Below, in pieces: positions 10,196 to 20,790 of a stretch of DNA of 53,007 nucleotides (position 1 is its first letter; every line of letters begins with the position of its first letter). Both the position numbers and the translations under genes were made by a program. The notes beneath the pieces are model-generated. The model saw only the letters and a program-made list of their open reading frames with translations. It made no database searches and was not told the DNA's origin. Source of the stretch: Prorocentrum cordatum (taxonomy: Eukaryota; Sar; Dinophyceae; Prorocentrales; Prorocentraceae); assembly GCA_963575745.1 (NCBI GenBank), contig CAUYUJ010015018.1:307477-360483 (forward strand), read 5' to 3'.

Positions 10196-11150
10196 TCGAA
10201 GACCAGGGGGGGTCACTACCAGTCGAACCCCCCCCCCTCGAAAACCGGAGGGGAGGCCACTACCGGTTCGAACCCCTCCCCCCCCACCCTACTGGTCACT
10301 ACCGGTTCTAACGACTCCCGGTCCCTACCACCACCGTCCGCACCACATCCCCCACTGTTGTTCCCAGCACCACTGGCCTCACCACCACTGTCCCCACTGG
10401 TTCCACCACCGTCCCTACTGTCCCCACCAGTGCCCCCACCACTGTCGCACTGTCCCCACTGTCCCCACCACTGTTCCCACCACGGTTCCACTCTCCCCAC
10501 TTTCTCCACGGCCCCAACCACTGCCCGACTATCCCCATTGTCCCCATTGTCCCACTGACTCCTCCGCTGTCCCACTGAGCTGTCCCACTGTTTCCACCAC
10601 TGTCCCCACTGTCCCCACCACTGTCCCCACTGTACCTCTGTCCCATTGTCCCACCGCCGTCCTCGCCACCGTCTTCACCACTGTCCCCACCACCACTGTA
10701 CCCTCCACTGTCCCATGTTTCCACCACATTCCCACTGTCCCCACACCACTGTCCCCACCACCACCGTCCCCACCACTGTCCCACTGTCCCCACTGTTCCC
10801 ACCATTGTCCTCACCACTGTCCCCACCACTACCGTCCCCACCACTGTCCCACTGTCCCCACCACTGTCCCGCTGTCCCCTCACCACTGTCCCACCAACAC
10901 CGTCCCCACCACTGTCCGCACCCCCACTGGGTTTTCGAGAGGGGGGGGGGGGAGATCGAACCCGTAGTGACCCCCCGTTTTCGAAGGGGGAGGGGGGGGG
11001 GGCGGTTCGAACCGGTAGTGACCCCCCCCTCCTTTTCATGATGAGCTGGGGGGGGGGAGGGGTCGAACCGGTAGTGACCCCCCCCGGTTTTCCGGATGGG
11101 GGGGAGGGGGGAGGGGTTCGAACCGGTAGTGACCCCCCTCGGTTTTCCGC
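10196..11150. repeat. Inverted 'GAACCGGTAGTGACC' repeats enclosing a minisatellite
   Basis: Three copies of GGTCACTACC(A/G)GT(T)CGAACCCC lie at 10,205-10,310. Four reverse-complement copies (TCGAACCGGTAGTGACCCCC) lie at 10,955-11,150, each next to a GGTTTTC/GGGGG spacer. Between the arms sits an irregular CCACTGTCCC minisatellite. Confidence 0.75.
10315..10930. repeat. CCACTGTCCC(CAC) minisatellite
   Basis: Some 600 bp of degenerate 9-15-bp units built on CACTGTCCC and CACCACC. All long frames across it are Pro/Thr/His or Gly/Val/Thr repeat artefacts. Confidence 0.9.
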
Positions 11151-11175
11151 CAGCAGCGGTAGAACACGCTTTTTA

Positions 11176-11178
11176 ATG

Positions 11179-11206
<28 letters not shown>
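11176..11206. repeat. (TA)n microsatellite
   Basis: About 14 TA units followed by CACACC. A second one lies at 12,183-12,211. Confidence 0.95.
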
Positions 11207-11209
<3 letters not shown>

Positions 11210-11269
11210 CTCTTCCTATATTTTTACATGCCCGGGCGGGGGGAAAACCCGTCCCCCCCCCAAAAAAAA

Positions 11270-11880
11270 CCGGACTCCTGGGATCTGGGGCTTTGGGAAC
11301 CTCCAGACGGGCCTCGAAGCGGCCCCTGGGCCTCGCAGGGCGTTTTGCCAAGCCTTCCCAGCACACCTAGGGCGATCAGGGGGGTCATCGGAGACGTCCC
11401 AGAGACCCCCAAGACAGCACCAGAGCGCTCCAAGAGTGGCCGACGTGACCTCAAGATGGCCCAAGAGGCCTCCAGGACGGCCCCAAAGAGGCCTCCAGGA
11501 GCACTCCCAAGAAGGCCCCCCGTGGCAAAAACCATTGATTTTCTATTGGTTTTTGGTGAAGTCTGCGGTTCTCCTCTATTCGGCTTCCCGACGCTTCAAG
11601 ACTGCGGTCTTCTGGGCGTTCGAAGCCGCCTGGGGGGCTCCAAAATCGCCCCACAACCATCCGAAAGGGCTTCCAGGCAGTCCAAGAGAGCTCCCAAACG
11701 GCACAACACGGGTCCAAGATGGCCCTCAGAGAGCCCCATGGCGGCCCAAAATGGCCCAAAGACACCCTCCGAAGCATTCCGAATCGTGACCCGGTCGTTC
11801 AGTGATAGTTACCTCGGCTTGTGGGGCAGGGTTGCCCGAGGGAGCCCCGGAAGGCCCCCATAATATCGTCCACCAGGAGG
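11270..11880 (-). repeat. 'CTTGGGGGCC' degenerate array, copy on minus strand
   Basis: Degenerate ~15-bp units (GGCCTCTTGGGNN-like on the minus strand; CCAAGAGGCC on plus) fill this stretch, around the AT-richer core AAAACCATTGATTTTC at about 11,530, which is the inverse of the ATCAATGATTTGGC core seen in the plus-strand copies. It gives long Leu/Gly/Ala-type frames in all phases with no protein similarity that I recognise. Confidence 0.75.
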
Positions 11881-12183
11881 CCTCCTAAGGCCTTGAGAAA
11901 AGCCCTGAATAACCCACTATTATTTTTGTGAGGCCCCCAGAGGCTCTCCAAGGAGGAGCCTCCGCAAAAAAGAGCTGAGGATGGGGAGTGTGCGCAGGGT
12001 ATGGCGAAAATAAGGAAACAGAAGCATGGAGAAAGGATAACGAAAAACATTATCATAGCGGCGATGCCGGAAAAGGCAACAAGGAGTTATCGCTAAATTG
12101 TCGGCTTGACCTCCCTGCTATTTCGCCGGCATACCAAACTTCAAGGGCCAAGGTGCATGGCGCGAAGCGCCACTGCAACCTTG

Positions 12184-12215
<32 letters not shown>

Positions 12216-12690
12216 GAGATTTCACTAGTGGCGGGACCGCAATCCATCAACTAGGGCGTCGGAAGGATGATTGGTTTCCACTACTGTCTGCGTGGGGGTT
12301 CTAGAGACCCCCAGCGTTAAACCCGTGCATGTACATAAGTCTGTATACATTTGTATATGTGTCTATACATATGATTGCATACATACACTCATACGTCAAA
12401 CAAGACTTCGACGGATCCACAACGGGGCAACCGCGGGATAGTACCCTATTGTCTACCGTGTTCGCTATCAAGCACTCGACCGGTCTCGAAGTTACTCCGG
12501 TTTTTGTTCACGGTTTATTGGTCTCACCGCTTATCCGTTCATTTCGTGACCAATTTCTTGATCGTCTCACTGTACATCGGTATGTATTGTAGTGGCCTCC
12601 AGCCAGTGCCGCCGATCCGGGGCGTTTCTGATGATGATGGTGATGTGACGATGGTGATGGTGATGGTGATGGAGATGGTGAAGATCCCGG
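11881..12690. other. No gene recognised; TA and GAT microsatellites
   Basis: Contains (TA)n at 12,183-12,211, TACATA-rich sequence at 12,330-12,390 and a short GATGGT tract at 12,625-12,685. Nothing else is recognisable. Confidence 0.5.
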
Positions 12691-12694
12691 CCCC

Positions 12695-12900
12695 CCCCAA
12701 CCCCCTTCCTCTCTCTCCTGTTCCTTCCCCCCTCTCTCCTGTCCCCCCCCTCCCCCCTCTCTCCTTTCCCCCTCCCCCCTCTCTCCTGTCCCTCTCCCCC
12801 CTCTCTCTTGTCTCCTGTCCCCCCCCCTCTCTCCTTTCCCCCCCCTCTCTCCTGTCCCCCCCCCTCTCTCCTTTCCCCCCCCCTCTCTCTTGTACTCAAT
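12695..12900. repeat. CTCTCTCCTGTCCCCCCC minisatellite
   Basis: About a dozen variable units of CTCTCTCCT(G/T)TCCCCC. A related array lies at 13,630-13,745. Confidence 0.9.
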
Positions 12901-13023
12901 ATGAAGACTACTCTCATCTTCCCCCTGATGACGGGTTGGGAGTGTTCGACCCCCCCCCCCCAGCGTATTTTTTTTTACACACAATTCCCCAGAGTTGGGT
13001 TTTCGCTTGCATTTTTTTTCAAA

Positions 13024-13217
13024 ATGCTGCTCTCGCTGAGGCGCCGGCCTCATTTTCGGGCCCCGCTCGTTCCGAATCGTGCTCCCGCTGCAGCGCTGGC
13101 CTCATTTCCGTGCTTCCGCTCGTTCCGAATCGTGCTCCCGCTGCAGCGCTGGCCTCATTTCCGCGCTTCCGCTCGTTCCGAATCGTGCTCCCGCTGCAGC
13201 GCTGGCGTCATTTCCCG
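13024..13217. repeat. 53-bp tandem repeat, three full copies
   Basis: Unit of 53 bp beginning CGCTCGTTCCGAATCGTG and containing CCCGCTGCAGCGCTGG, three times at 13,065-13,217 with few mismatches, preceded by one diverged partial unit (13,024-13,064). Confidence 0.9.
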
Positions 13218-13530
13218 TGCCATGCCACGGCATGCAATGCAATGCTAGGTTGCGTTCCGCTGCGCGATGCCATGCCTTCAGCTGAAGCTGTGATATGCAG
13301 TGCTTAAGTGCCAAATCGTGCTATGCCATGCTACGTTTTGATCTTCGACGGCATGCTATGCAATGTTATGTTCGGGGCCGCTGTGCGATGCCATGCTTTG
13401 CGTTGCAAAGCTTTGTGATGCACTTCTTCACTACGCCACGCCACGCCATGCTGTGACATACTACGCTCTGCGGTGCTCTTCTACGCCATGCCATGCCGTT
13501 CTCTACAATGCATCGCGTACCCTTTCGGGA
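13218..13530. repeat. ATGCC/ATGC-rich irregular repeat
   Basis: Irregular recurrence of GATGCCATGC, CATGCAATGC and CTACGCCATGCC over 300 bp; no gene. Confidence 0.6.
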
Positions 13531-13629
13531 TCATTGCCCTGCTCGACATCCGACTGTGCGAGTAGAGCGGGGATCTACGCCATGGTAAGGGATGGGAGGG
13601 AGGGGTAGGATGTCAGATATGACGCGAGC

Positions 13630-13745
13630 GCACCTAGCTTGCCCCCCTCCCCTCTCCTTTCCCCCCCCCTCCCCTCTCTCCTGTCCACCTTCCCCCCCCT
13701 CTCTCCTGTCCAACCCCCCCCTCTCCTCCCCCCCCAAGGGGGGGG
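13630..13745. repeat. Second CTCTCCTTTCCCCCC minisatellite
   Basis: Pyrimidine units like those at 12,695-12,900, followed by a G-rich inverse tract at 13,739-13,830. Confidence 0.85.
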
Positions 13746-14029
13746 GCGGAGAGGATATTGCAGGGGAAGGGGGGGGGGTGCAGGAAGAGAGGGGGGCGGG
13801 GGCGCCGGAGAGGAAGGTGCAGGGGGGGGGGTCCCGGCATTGGGGAGCACTTGCGTGTCAATTCTTTCGTCGTTCGCGTCCCCCCCCCATTGCAGCCTGG
13901 AACTCACGCCCTCAGAAACTCACACGCCGGATCGGCGGGTTTGTTGATCTGTTTATCATCATATGTATCGATCCCACCAGCAATCTACATCGGTACCACC
14001 ATCAGATTCACCCACCGACGCGACCACCA

Positions 14030-14190
14030 CAGGACAACCGCAGGGCAGCCGCGGAACAACCACGGGACAACCGCGGGACCACCGCGGGACCACCGCGGGA
14101 CCACCGCGGGACCACCGCGCGGCCTCCGCGGGGCCACCGCGGGGCCACCGCGGGCCAACCGCGGGGCCGGCCGGGGGGCCAACCGCGGTG
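14030..14190. repeat. 12-bp GGACCACCGCGG minisatellite
   Basis: About 12 units of GG(A/G)CCACCGCGG / GGACAACCGCGG. 14,325-14,478 adds CAG, CTG, GAC and CTC trinucleotide tracts. Confidence 0.9.
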
Positions 14191-14564
14191 GAACACACCC
14201 TGGGCACGCCCCCCCCCGCGGAGGGCGTTGCCTGGGTGGTGTAGGGCCTCGTGCAGCTCCGCCTCGCTGGCACGCGCGGCGTCACGAACGGCAGCCGCAA
14301 CCGGCCCTCGTTTGAGGGCCTCCGGCTCGCCAGCAGCAGCAGCAGCAACCGCCGCGGCTGCTGCTGCTGCCGCCGCCGCCGACGACGACGACGAACCTGT
14401 CCCCCCTGGGTGGCTGTCGTTCCTCCTCTTCCTCCTCCTCCTCCTCCTCCTCCTCCTCCTCCTCCTCCTCCTCCTCTGTACTTCGGATGCAACTCCTGGG
14501 AGGTCAACTTCTGACTCTGCCCTGGTCCGACATTTGGCGTAATCCGGCTCAATCCCGCCTGATC

Positions 14565-14669
14565 TTACGTCGAGCATGTCCCTTCTACAGGGGGAACGTT
14601 CAAAAATAGTCAAAAATAGTATGGGGATGTTTTACAACATTTGCCTGTAGGAGAACATGCCCGACCTAA
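14565..14669. mobile_element. 105-bp MITE, TIR type TTAGGTCGGGCATGT, copy 1
   Basis: Left end TTACGTCGAGCATGTCCC at 14,565 and right end GAACATGCCCGACCTAA ending at 14,669 are imperfect reverse complements of about 26 bp. The same ends occur at 20,967-21,132, so this is a family rather than a chance hairpin. Interior AT-rich, non-coding. Confidence 0.75.
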
Positions 14670-17092
14670 GCTTAGTACCGCTTGATCCCGCTGAATCCCG
14701 CGTAATCCTGCCTCATTCGCGGCCGAATCCAGCGTGAGAGCTTCCCAGTGGGGCATGATTTTTCCCAATCCTTCTGACGAAGGCCTCCCAGTAGTTGTTC
14801 ACTTCGGTCCCGCCCTTCCAACCTCGAACGATCTCGCACGAGCAGCTCATGCTACACGTGTGGACAAGCAGCACGCGCGAGCCAAAATGCGCGCACGCCA
14901 AACGCAGTGAGCACGCGCAGTGGCCGTCCACAGACACTGGTGCTTGCGTAATATACCGCTCAAGGGAGGACAAACACCACGCAGGCCCCGACAATCAGCG
15001 TTTACTAAACGGCCCTTCGGCCTTGACTAAGCAGTCTTGCCCTGCTCGATTCCTTCCTTGGGTGCGTTTACCAAGCGGCTTCGCGTGTCGGGTTGCTTAT
15101 CCTGGGGGTGGACTTTCCACCCTCTAACCGCGCTGCAGGGTCACAAGCGGCGGGCTTCGGGACCATCCGCCAGCCACGCAGGGGCCAGCCCGGATTCGAG
15201 CGCTGGAGGCCTCGTCGTGGCGTGCGCGCGCCGGAGGCCGGGCCAGGTGGCCCTGGGCGCCGTCCTGCGCCGCGGCCTTGCCGCCCACCGCGTGCTGGTG
15301 GGCCGGCCGCAGCCCCACGACCAGGCAGCAGCGGGCAGGGCCGCCTGCCTGGTGGGGATCGCCCGAAGCAGCACGTGGGCGACGGCAGGACACGGGCTCG
15401 TCGCCGCCGACGTTGGCGCGTAGGCTGCCCGCGTGAGGCCGCGCGTAAGCAGCGGCGTGAGGTCGCCATGCCGTCTGTCGCATGGACCGCTTCATTTTTT
15501 GGTCTCTCGCGTGTGCGTCAGGCGGGGGTTTGCCACAACCCCGCGCTCTGGGCGCAGCCCTGCCCGCCCTCCCCTCGGCGCACCCCGCCCCCGGCGCCTG
15601 CAGGTGTACGTCGACGCCGTGAAGAACGGGGGGCCACGCGAGGCCCGGCCGCGCGGCCTTCTCCTCCTCCTGCTCCTCCTCGCACCTCCAACCTCCACCC
15701 CTCGCACCTCCTCCTACCTCCACCCCCTCGCACCTCCTCCACCCCCTCGCACCTCCTCCACCCCCTCGCACCTCCTCGCACCTCCTTTTCCACCGCCTCG
15801 CACCTCCTCCTCCACCTCCTACCCCCTACCTCCTCCATCTCCCAGTTGACGATCTGTGGACGGTGACCTCTCGGCCATTCTGACGCGGCCCCCCCCCCAG
15901 GGGCAGTTGCGCAGCTGCCCCTGAGAGGGAGTTGATCAAGGTAGATCTCTGTAGAATATGCAGAAAGTATGATCGACCGTGGCTCAATGAAGGCCGCCCA
16001 GCACCTTGGGGGGTAGGGGCAGGCGGACGAGAGGAAGCGCGAGGCCGTGGGTGGCTGGGCGGGGTGGTGCGTGGCGTGGGTGGTGCGAGTGCGGGCACGG
16101 CTGCTCTCGCTGGGGTGAGTGGCGCAAGGGCTCCTCCTCCTCCTCCTCCTCCGCCTCCTCCTCCTCTTCGTTCTCCTCTTCCTCCTCCCCTTCCTCGTCC
16201 TCCTCCTCCTCCTCCTCCTCCTCCTCCTCCTTCTCCTCCCCCTCAATTTCCTCCCCCTCCTCCTCCTCCTTGCTGGACTTCGGCGGCGTTTGGTTTTCCG
16301 TGTTGGCAGGGAGGTACAGGACAACAGGTAGAGCAAAACGAACAAAACGAAACCAACATGAAAAAACAACGTTTAGGTCCAGCCCTGTATTAGCGATGAC
16401 GCAGGTACGTCAGCTGACAGTTAGGTATTATGTACAAGCAGCGGCTCGGTGGAATTGTGAAGCAGCTCTCGGCAGCATGAACGGTCAGGCGTTGCGTTGT
16501 CAGGGATATCTGCCGCGGCCGCCTTGACCTGTGCCAGGACAGGCGGTGGCATTTGCATCTCCCCCCCCCCACCACCCCCATCTTGAGCCTCTCCCTCCTC
16601 CCCTATCCTCGATCCTCCTTCGAGCTGGTGACATCCGAGTCGAAACCGACGCTGCCATTCTCCCCATACGGCGGCGCCGTGTGGCGCGCCAGGCGGGAGC
16701 ACATTCGGTTGGTCCAGTGACCACCGATGGGCGGGTTCGCTCTGTCGACGTCTGACATTCGGACATGGCCGTCCCGGGCGGCGGGCGGCGCGGGGCGGGG
16801 GGGATAGGCTTTCGGCGCACGGGCAAACACAAGTGAAGCCCTCTGACTCGAGGTTTCTCGACAGCGTTTGCGCGTGTCCCCATCTTCTCTTCTGCTCAAC
16901 CGCGCTAGCTGTCCCGAACACAGGCACCGAACCAAAATTCTGGTAACAATCGTTTGGTTACTTTCGGTCGCCCGATCCTTGTCCTCCCTTCTTCTCCTTC
17001 TTCCTCCTCCCTCCTCTTTCCGTCTCTTTCATTCCCTTCCTCTTCCTCCCCCTCCTTCACGTGGATGTTCTTTTTCGTACTCCCCTTTGTCC
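14670..17092. other. No gene recognised; CTC-type repeats
   Basis: An 18-bp minisatellite (CCCCTCGCACCTCCTCCA) is at 15,690-15,840 and a (CTC)n tract at 16,130-16,275. The GC-rich stretch 15,100-15,650 has long frames on both strands but no motif I recognise. 16,280-17,092 ends in a pyrimidine-rich run. Confidence 0.5.
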
Positions 17093-17112
17093 TCCGTGGC
17101 CATTGGCTGAAG
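17093..17112 (+). other. Candidate relict spliced-leader sequence
   Basis: TCCGTGGCCATTGGCTGAAG differs from the known dinoflagellate trans-spliced leader (first bases CCGTAGCCAT, then TTTGGCTCAAG) by one A-to-G change, a 2-base deletion and one C-to-G change. It follows a pyrimidine-rich stretch and lies about 1 kb upstream of the first NCX exon. A relict leader would indicate that a processed mRNA was reinserted here. Chance similarity is quite possible. Confidence 0.3.
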
Positions 17113-17239
17113 CCGTTTGGGCTTGCGCGCGACTCTCAGGCATGAGTTGTCGCGCGTTGCGTAGAGATCCGCGCTTGACATCCTCTGCGCATTGCATCTA
17201 ATGGCCTTACGCCCATCCCGCCACCGTGCGTGGGTTGTG

Positions 17240-17900
17240 GGTCACAGGCTTCCAGGATGTTCGCTGGGATGTCGTGGGAGGCCTCTCGGGACCCTCTTGG
17301 GGACAGTTCTGACGTCTCTTGGGGGCCGGTGTATGGCCTCCTGGAGCCTCTTGGGGGCCTCTTGGGGATCTCTTGGGCTCCTTGGGGGCCTCTCGGGCCT
17401 CCTTTGGGTCTCCTTTTGGATGTTTTTGCGCCGGAGACTCGGACTTTCAGTTCGTGTTTCACTTCTTGGGCCCTTCCAGGGGCTGTCTTTTGGCGCCTCC
17501 TGGGGCCGTCTTGGCCGCCTCCTGGGGCCGTGTGGGAGCCCTCTGCGGCCGCCTTGTGGCACCTTCGGGAGCCTCCTGGGCCGTCTTGGGGCGGGTTTCG
17601 GGGCCTCTTAGGCCGTTTTGGAGCGTCAAAGGGAGCTCGAGAAGTGAAGACCTCCGAACCTCCACCTCCCAAACCATTTAAAAACAATATGATCATCAAT
17701 GAGTTTGGCCTCGTCTTTGGGAAGCCTTTTGGGGCTCCTTTTCTGGGCGCCTCGAAAGCTTTTTGGGCTGCCTTGGGCCACCTTGGGCGTCTTGGACCAA
17801 TCGTGTGGCGATTCGGGGCCCTCTTGGTCCGTCTTTGGGCCTCTTTGGCCCTCTTGGCCTGTTTTGATGCCCTCTTGGGCCAGAACAAGTCATGCGGGAA
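17240..17900 (+). repeat. 'CTTGGGGGCC' degenerate array, plus strand
   Basis: Same family as 11,270-11,880 but in plus orientation, with units such as GGCCTCTTGGGG and CTCTTGGGGACAG. The AT-rich core ATGATCATCAATGAGTTTGG lies at about 17,690-17,708. Confidence 0.8.
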
Positions 17901-18068
17901 GACGCGAGAGGGCCTGGCATACATGCGAGGCGGTCCAGAAGGCACGCGGGAAATTGCCTCTTGGCAGTGTGGGGTCTGCGATCAGGCCATTGACTTGGGG
18001 AAACTCCACTTCGTGCCACAGGGGCACGGTGGCGTGGTGGCGGATTTGAACGAGCCTATGAGAAGGTA

Positions 18069-18917
18069 ATGGCCAGTGTATGCGAGGGTGGAAAGCCGCT
18101 CATACTGGGCGGGGCAGATGGTATCTTCTTTCCACTGGTCCACATCGAAAGCCAGGTTCTGGGCGGCATCCTGTATTTCATCGGGCTGATCTGGTGCTTT
18201 CAGGGTGTCGGGATCATATCTGACATCTTTATGAACGCAATCGAAAAGATCACGTCTGCCAAGAAGCAGGTTAGAGTCAAGCGCGCCGATTCGATCTACT
18301 ACGTGAGCACCGGCTCGGGAGACGCAGCGAAGGGCCAGTCGCAACTGCGGACCGTGAAGGTGTGGAACGACACCGTGGCGAACCTGACATTGATGGCCTT
18401 GGGTTCCAGTGCGCCTGAGATCATGTTGAGCGTGATCGAGCTGGCCCCGAACAAGATGAGGAGTGGCTCTCTTGGTCCCTCTACCATCGTGGGCAGTGCG
18501 GCTTTCAACCTCCTCATCATCACGGCAGTCTGCGTGTCGGCTATTCCTGACGGTGAGTCGCGCAGGGTGAAGGACATTTCGGTGTTCGCGGTCACCGCGT
18601 CCTTCTCGATCTTTGCATACCTGTGGCTCATTGTCATTTTAGTGCTCGTCACACCGGACGTGGTCACACCGATTGAGGGGTTGCTGACCATAGTTTTCTT
18701 ACCCATCCTCGTCACGCTGGCATACCTGGCGGACATTGGCTGGTTCCACAAAGTAATCGGCGCGGTCAAGCCACGCAGCAGGCTTGTATTCTCTCCTGAC
18801 ACCACCCGGGAGGAGTATGCCAGAATGATGGATCAGTTGAAGCAGAAGTACCCGATTTTGCCAACCACCGACGAGGAGATGCACGTCCTGTTGCGATATG
18901 AGTTTCCGGATATATGA
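18069..18917 (+). CDS. NCX Na+/Ca2+ exchanger, first recognised exon (alpha-1 half)
   Basis: This exon encodes the N-terminal membrane half of an NCX-type Na+/Ca2+ antiporter, which extrudes Ca2+ across the plasma or an internal membrane using the Na+ gradient. The open frame is 282 codons; the exon may end a few codons before its in-frame stop. The alpha-1 repeat is clear: NDTVANLTLMALGSSAPE (residues 100-117) and LGPSTIVGSAAFN (135-147), with the ion-binding GSSAPE and GSAAFN motifs intact. Hydrophobic helices follow at about 30-52, 103-125, 138-158, 170-195 and 203-222, then a cytosolic start (FSPDTTREEYARMMDQLKQK). The remaining exons lie at about 19.55, 20.23, 21.32, 22.24, 22.48 and 48.67 kb, giving a protein of roughly 850 aa. 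ATG 18,069 opens the frame, but upstream signal-peptide exons may be missing. Confidence 0.9.
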   Translation: MASVCEGGKPLILGGADGIFFPLVHIESQVLGGILYFIGLIWCFQGVGIISDIFMNAIEKITSAKKQVRVKRADSIYYVSTGSGDAAKGQSQLRTVKVWNDTVANLTLMALGSSAPEIMLSVIELAPNKMRSGSLGPSTIVGSAAFNLLIITAVCVSAIPDGESRRVKDISVFAVTASFSIFAYLWLIVILVLVTPDVVTPIEGLLTIVFLPILVTLAYLADIGWFHKVIGAVKPRSRLVFSPDTTREEYARMMDQLKQKYPILPTTDEEMHVLLRYEFPDI

Positions 18918-18949
18918 GCCTGACAGCTACATAAGCATATTTTTTCGGA

Positions 18950-19060
18950 GGTCCTTTCGTCCTCCCCACGTCCTGTTCTTGGCGAGCGGAGCGCGCCAGG
19001 GTGGGGGGAGGGGGACCAGCCACGACCCAAGAGTCAAAGTGTTTTTTTATGGACATCTGA
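18950..19060. repeat. Family A fold-back element, diverged copy 1
   Basis: Shares the family core GAGCGCGCCAGGG(T/A)GGGGGG and the following GACCAGCC...CCCAAGAG with the copies at 20.1, 22.3 and 22.6 kb. It lies directly after NCX exon A. The ends are not clear. Confidence 0.5.
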
Positions 19061-19357
19061 ATGATTCTGCTTGTGCAGTTGTTTGGTCTTCTGGGTGTCT
19101 GAAGAGGGGCCCAACACCGACCCAATACGGCCAGGAAGTGCTGCTCAGCGTGTCGCTCCGCCAGTTCTGGTCCAACACGCCTCGGCTCGGCTCGCTGAGC
19201 TCGTCCGCGTTTCCACGCGTCCACGCCTCCTGAGCCTCCCGAGGCCTGCCGCCCGGGCAGAGCGGAGCGACACGCGAAGCCGCGAGGCAGAAGCTCCTGA
19301 CCGCACGCGTGCCCGCGGACCTCCCAGAGAGGGAGAGAGAGAGCGTTCGCGCAGGGG

Positions 19358-19525
19358 GTCCGAGCAGATGGTGTCGGAAGATGGCGCCGCATCGCGGATG
19401 TATCGGCGATGCGGCTCGGTGTGGAGGCCGGTTTTCTCCACGCCGGCGTCGCCAATGACACTGCCGGCGTCGGCGATGCCTCGCCGATGCGCCTCACCGA
19501 TGCATCGGCGATGCGGCGCGATCCT
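19358..19525. mobile_element. Family B fold-back element, copy 1
   Basis: Begins TCCGAGCAGATGGTGTCGG. Rich in CATCGGCGATG palindromes, and its ends are partly inverted (GCGCCGCATCGC / GCGATGCGGCGC). It lies between NCX exons A and B. Confidence 0.55.
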
Positions 19526-19547
19526 CTGCAGGGCCCCACCCGGCCGG

Positions 19548-19775
19548 CCCTGCACTCGCCGCCCCGGAGGAGAACATCACGCGCGCGGCGCGGCGCATCG
19601 AGGCCACGCGCGGCCTGGCCGGGAGGCGGCCGCGGGCGGCGGTGCACGGAGACCACCACCTGCGCGCCCTGGGCGAGCGCGTCTCGAAGGGGCTGCGGCC
19701 GGCGGCCGCCGCGAGGGGCAGCGCGCAGAGCGGCCAGGTGTACCCGGAGGGCGAGGGCGGCCAGCTGGACCATCA
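19548..19775 (+). CDS. NCX exon B (loop before Calx-beta), boundaries uncertain
   Basis: One frame reads APEENITRAARRIEATRGL, which aligns with the conserved helix after the first membrane half of NCX (the 'RAxYRIxATR' region). It continues through HGDHHLRALGERVSKG and QVYPEGEGG before passing into a CTC microsatellite. This lies between exon A and the first Calx-beta exon as expected. I could not fix either splice site. GC content is very high. The similarity is short, so this is the weakest exon of the gene. Confidence 0.5.
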
Positions 19776-20012
19776 CGTGGTCGTTTTCTTATTCCTCGTT
19801 TTGCCGATGTCCTCCCCCTCCTGCTCATCCTCCTCCTCCTCCTCCTCCTGCTCCTCCCCCCGCCATGGGGTGGCTCTTGGCTGTTTTAGGCGCCAGTTTC
19901 GAGCAGGTGGAGGCTCCTCCATAGCGGACGCACTGCTACAGACCGTCGCAATACGCAGAGGTCGGTCTGGAGCCAGACCCCCCCCCCTCCCCCCCTCTTG
20001 CGTCCGATGTCG

Positions 20013-20225
20013 AAACGCCGAATAAGAAAACGTTCACAATCGGAGAGGGAGCATCGGCAGGAGCATAACGTTGGGAGCTGCGCGCGGGTTCCCTGGATCG
20101 GCCCTGGGCCCCCCGCCCCTGGCGTGCCCCGCGCGCCAGGGAGGGGGGCCGAGCGCCGACTCAAGAAAGCAGCGCCGGGCTCCAGAAGTTCGTGTCTATG
20201 CCCGGTGTTTTTTCTTCTGCGTAAG
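20013..20225. mobile_element. Family A fold-back element, copy 2, abutting exon C
   Basis: Left end ACGCCGAATAAGAAAACG and right end GTGTTTTTTCTTCTGCGT are imperfect inverted repeats. The inner arms match too (TTGGGAGC...GGATCGG / CCGA..TC). The core GCGCGCCAGGGAGGGGGG is shared with copies 3 and 4. The right end supplies the pyrimidine tract and AG acceptor of exon C. Confidence 0.6.
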
Positions 20226-20440
20226 CCGAGCGCCATCTTTGAGCACGTGGCGGACAGGTACGCCGTCTCGGAGGCGGCGAAAGAGGTGTGCTTGACGGTG
20301 CGGCGGGTGGGTAATGAGCAGATTTTTGCTTCGTGCAAGATCAGGACGGTCCCTGGCACCGCGGAGGCAAACAAGGACTACGTGCCGCTGGACGAGCAGC
20401 TGGACTTCCTTCCCGCAGAAACTGAGAAGACTATCAATCC
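20226..20440 (+). CDS. NCX exon C, first half of Calx-beta 1
   Basis: Translation starts PSAIFEHVADRYAVSEAA and includes VCLTVRRVG, IRTVPGTAEANKDYVP and LDFLPAETEKTI, the strand pattern of Calx-beta domains (FExxxYxVxE ... GTAxxxxDY ... GExxKxI). Calx-beta domains of NCX bind regulatory Ca2+ on the cytosolic loop. The acceptor is TTTTTTCTTCTGCGTAAG|CC. A GT donor at 20,441 joined to the AG at 21,319-21,320 keeps the frame (TINPTVADIKILED). A repeat element (family A) fills the sequence immediately upstream. Confidence 0.8.
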
Positions 20441-20479
20441 GTTGGCCTTCGGCCCATCCCGCCTCCGTGCCGGGGTCGT

Positions 20480-20790
20480 GGACCAGGGGCCTCTCATAGA
20501 CCTCTTGGGGAGCATTTGGGGGGCCCCATGGAATTATCTCGGGGGATTTCTTGGTGCGTAGCCTCTTGAGGCCTTTTGGGGGCCGTTGGGGTACCTTCAC
20601 GCGCCTCTTGGGGGCCCCCTGGGGAGCCTCGTTTGGCCTCCTGGGGGCCCTTCGGGTTCCCCTTTAAGTACCTCTCGGGGCCGTGCTGGGGCCTCCTGTG
20701 CCTCCTTGGGGGCGTCGGCGGCCGTTCTGGGAGGACACCGTGGGTCGTCTTGGGCCGTCTCGAACGCTCGAAAGGCCAAGGACGCCATGC
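20480..20790 (+). repeat. 'CTTGGGGGCC' array in NCX intron C-D
   Basis: Degenerate CCTCTTGGGG(A)GC units in plus orientation, as at 17,240-17,900. Confidence 0.75.

Noticed and set aside
10005-10967. A 320-codon Pro/His/Thr frame
   Set aside because: It follows the CCACTGTCCC minisatellite in every unit and has no non-repeat core.
10980-11130. GGTTCGAACC sequences that look like tRNA T-arms
   Set aside because: No D-arm, anticodon arm or acceptor pairing at the right distances; they belong to the inverted GAACCGGTAGTGACC repeat.
17240-18069. Possible additional 5' NCX exons in the Leu/Gly/Ser-rich frames at 17.2-17.9 kb
   Set aside because: These frames come from the 'CTTGGGGGCC' array, which gives the same kind of translation at six other places. 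The short frame at 17,930-18,067 (CGVCDQAIDLGKLHF) is not similar to NCX.
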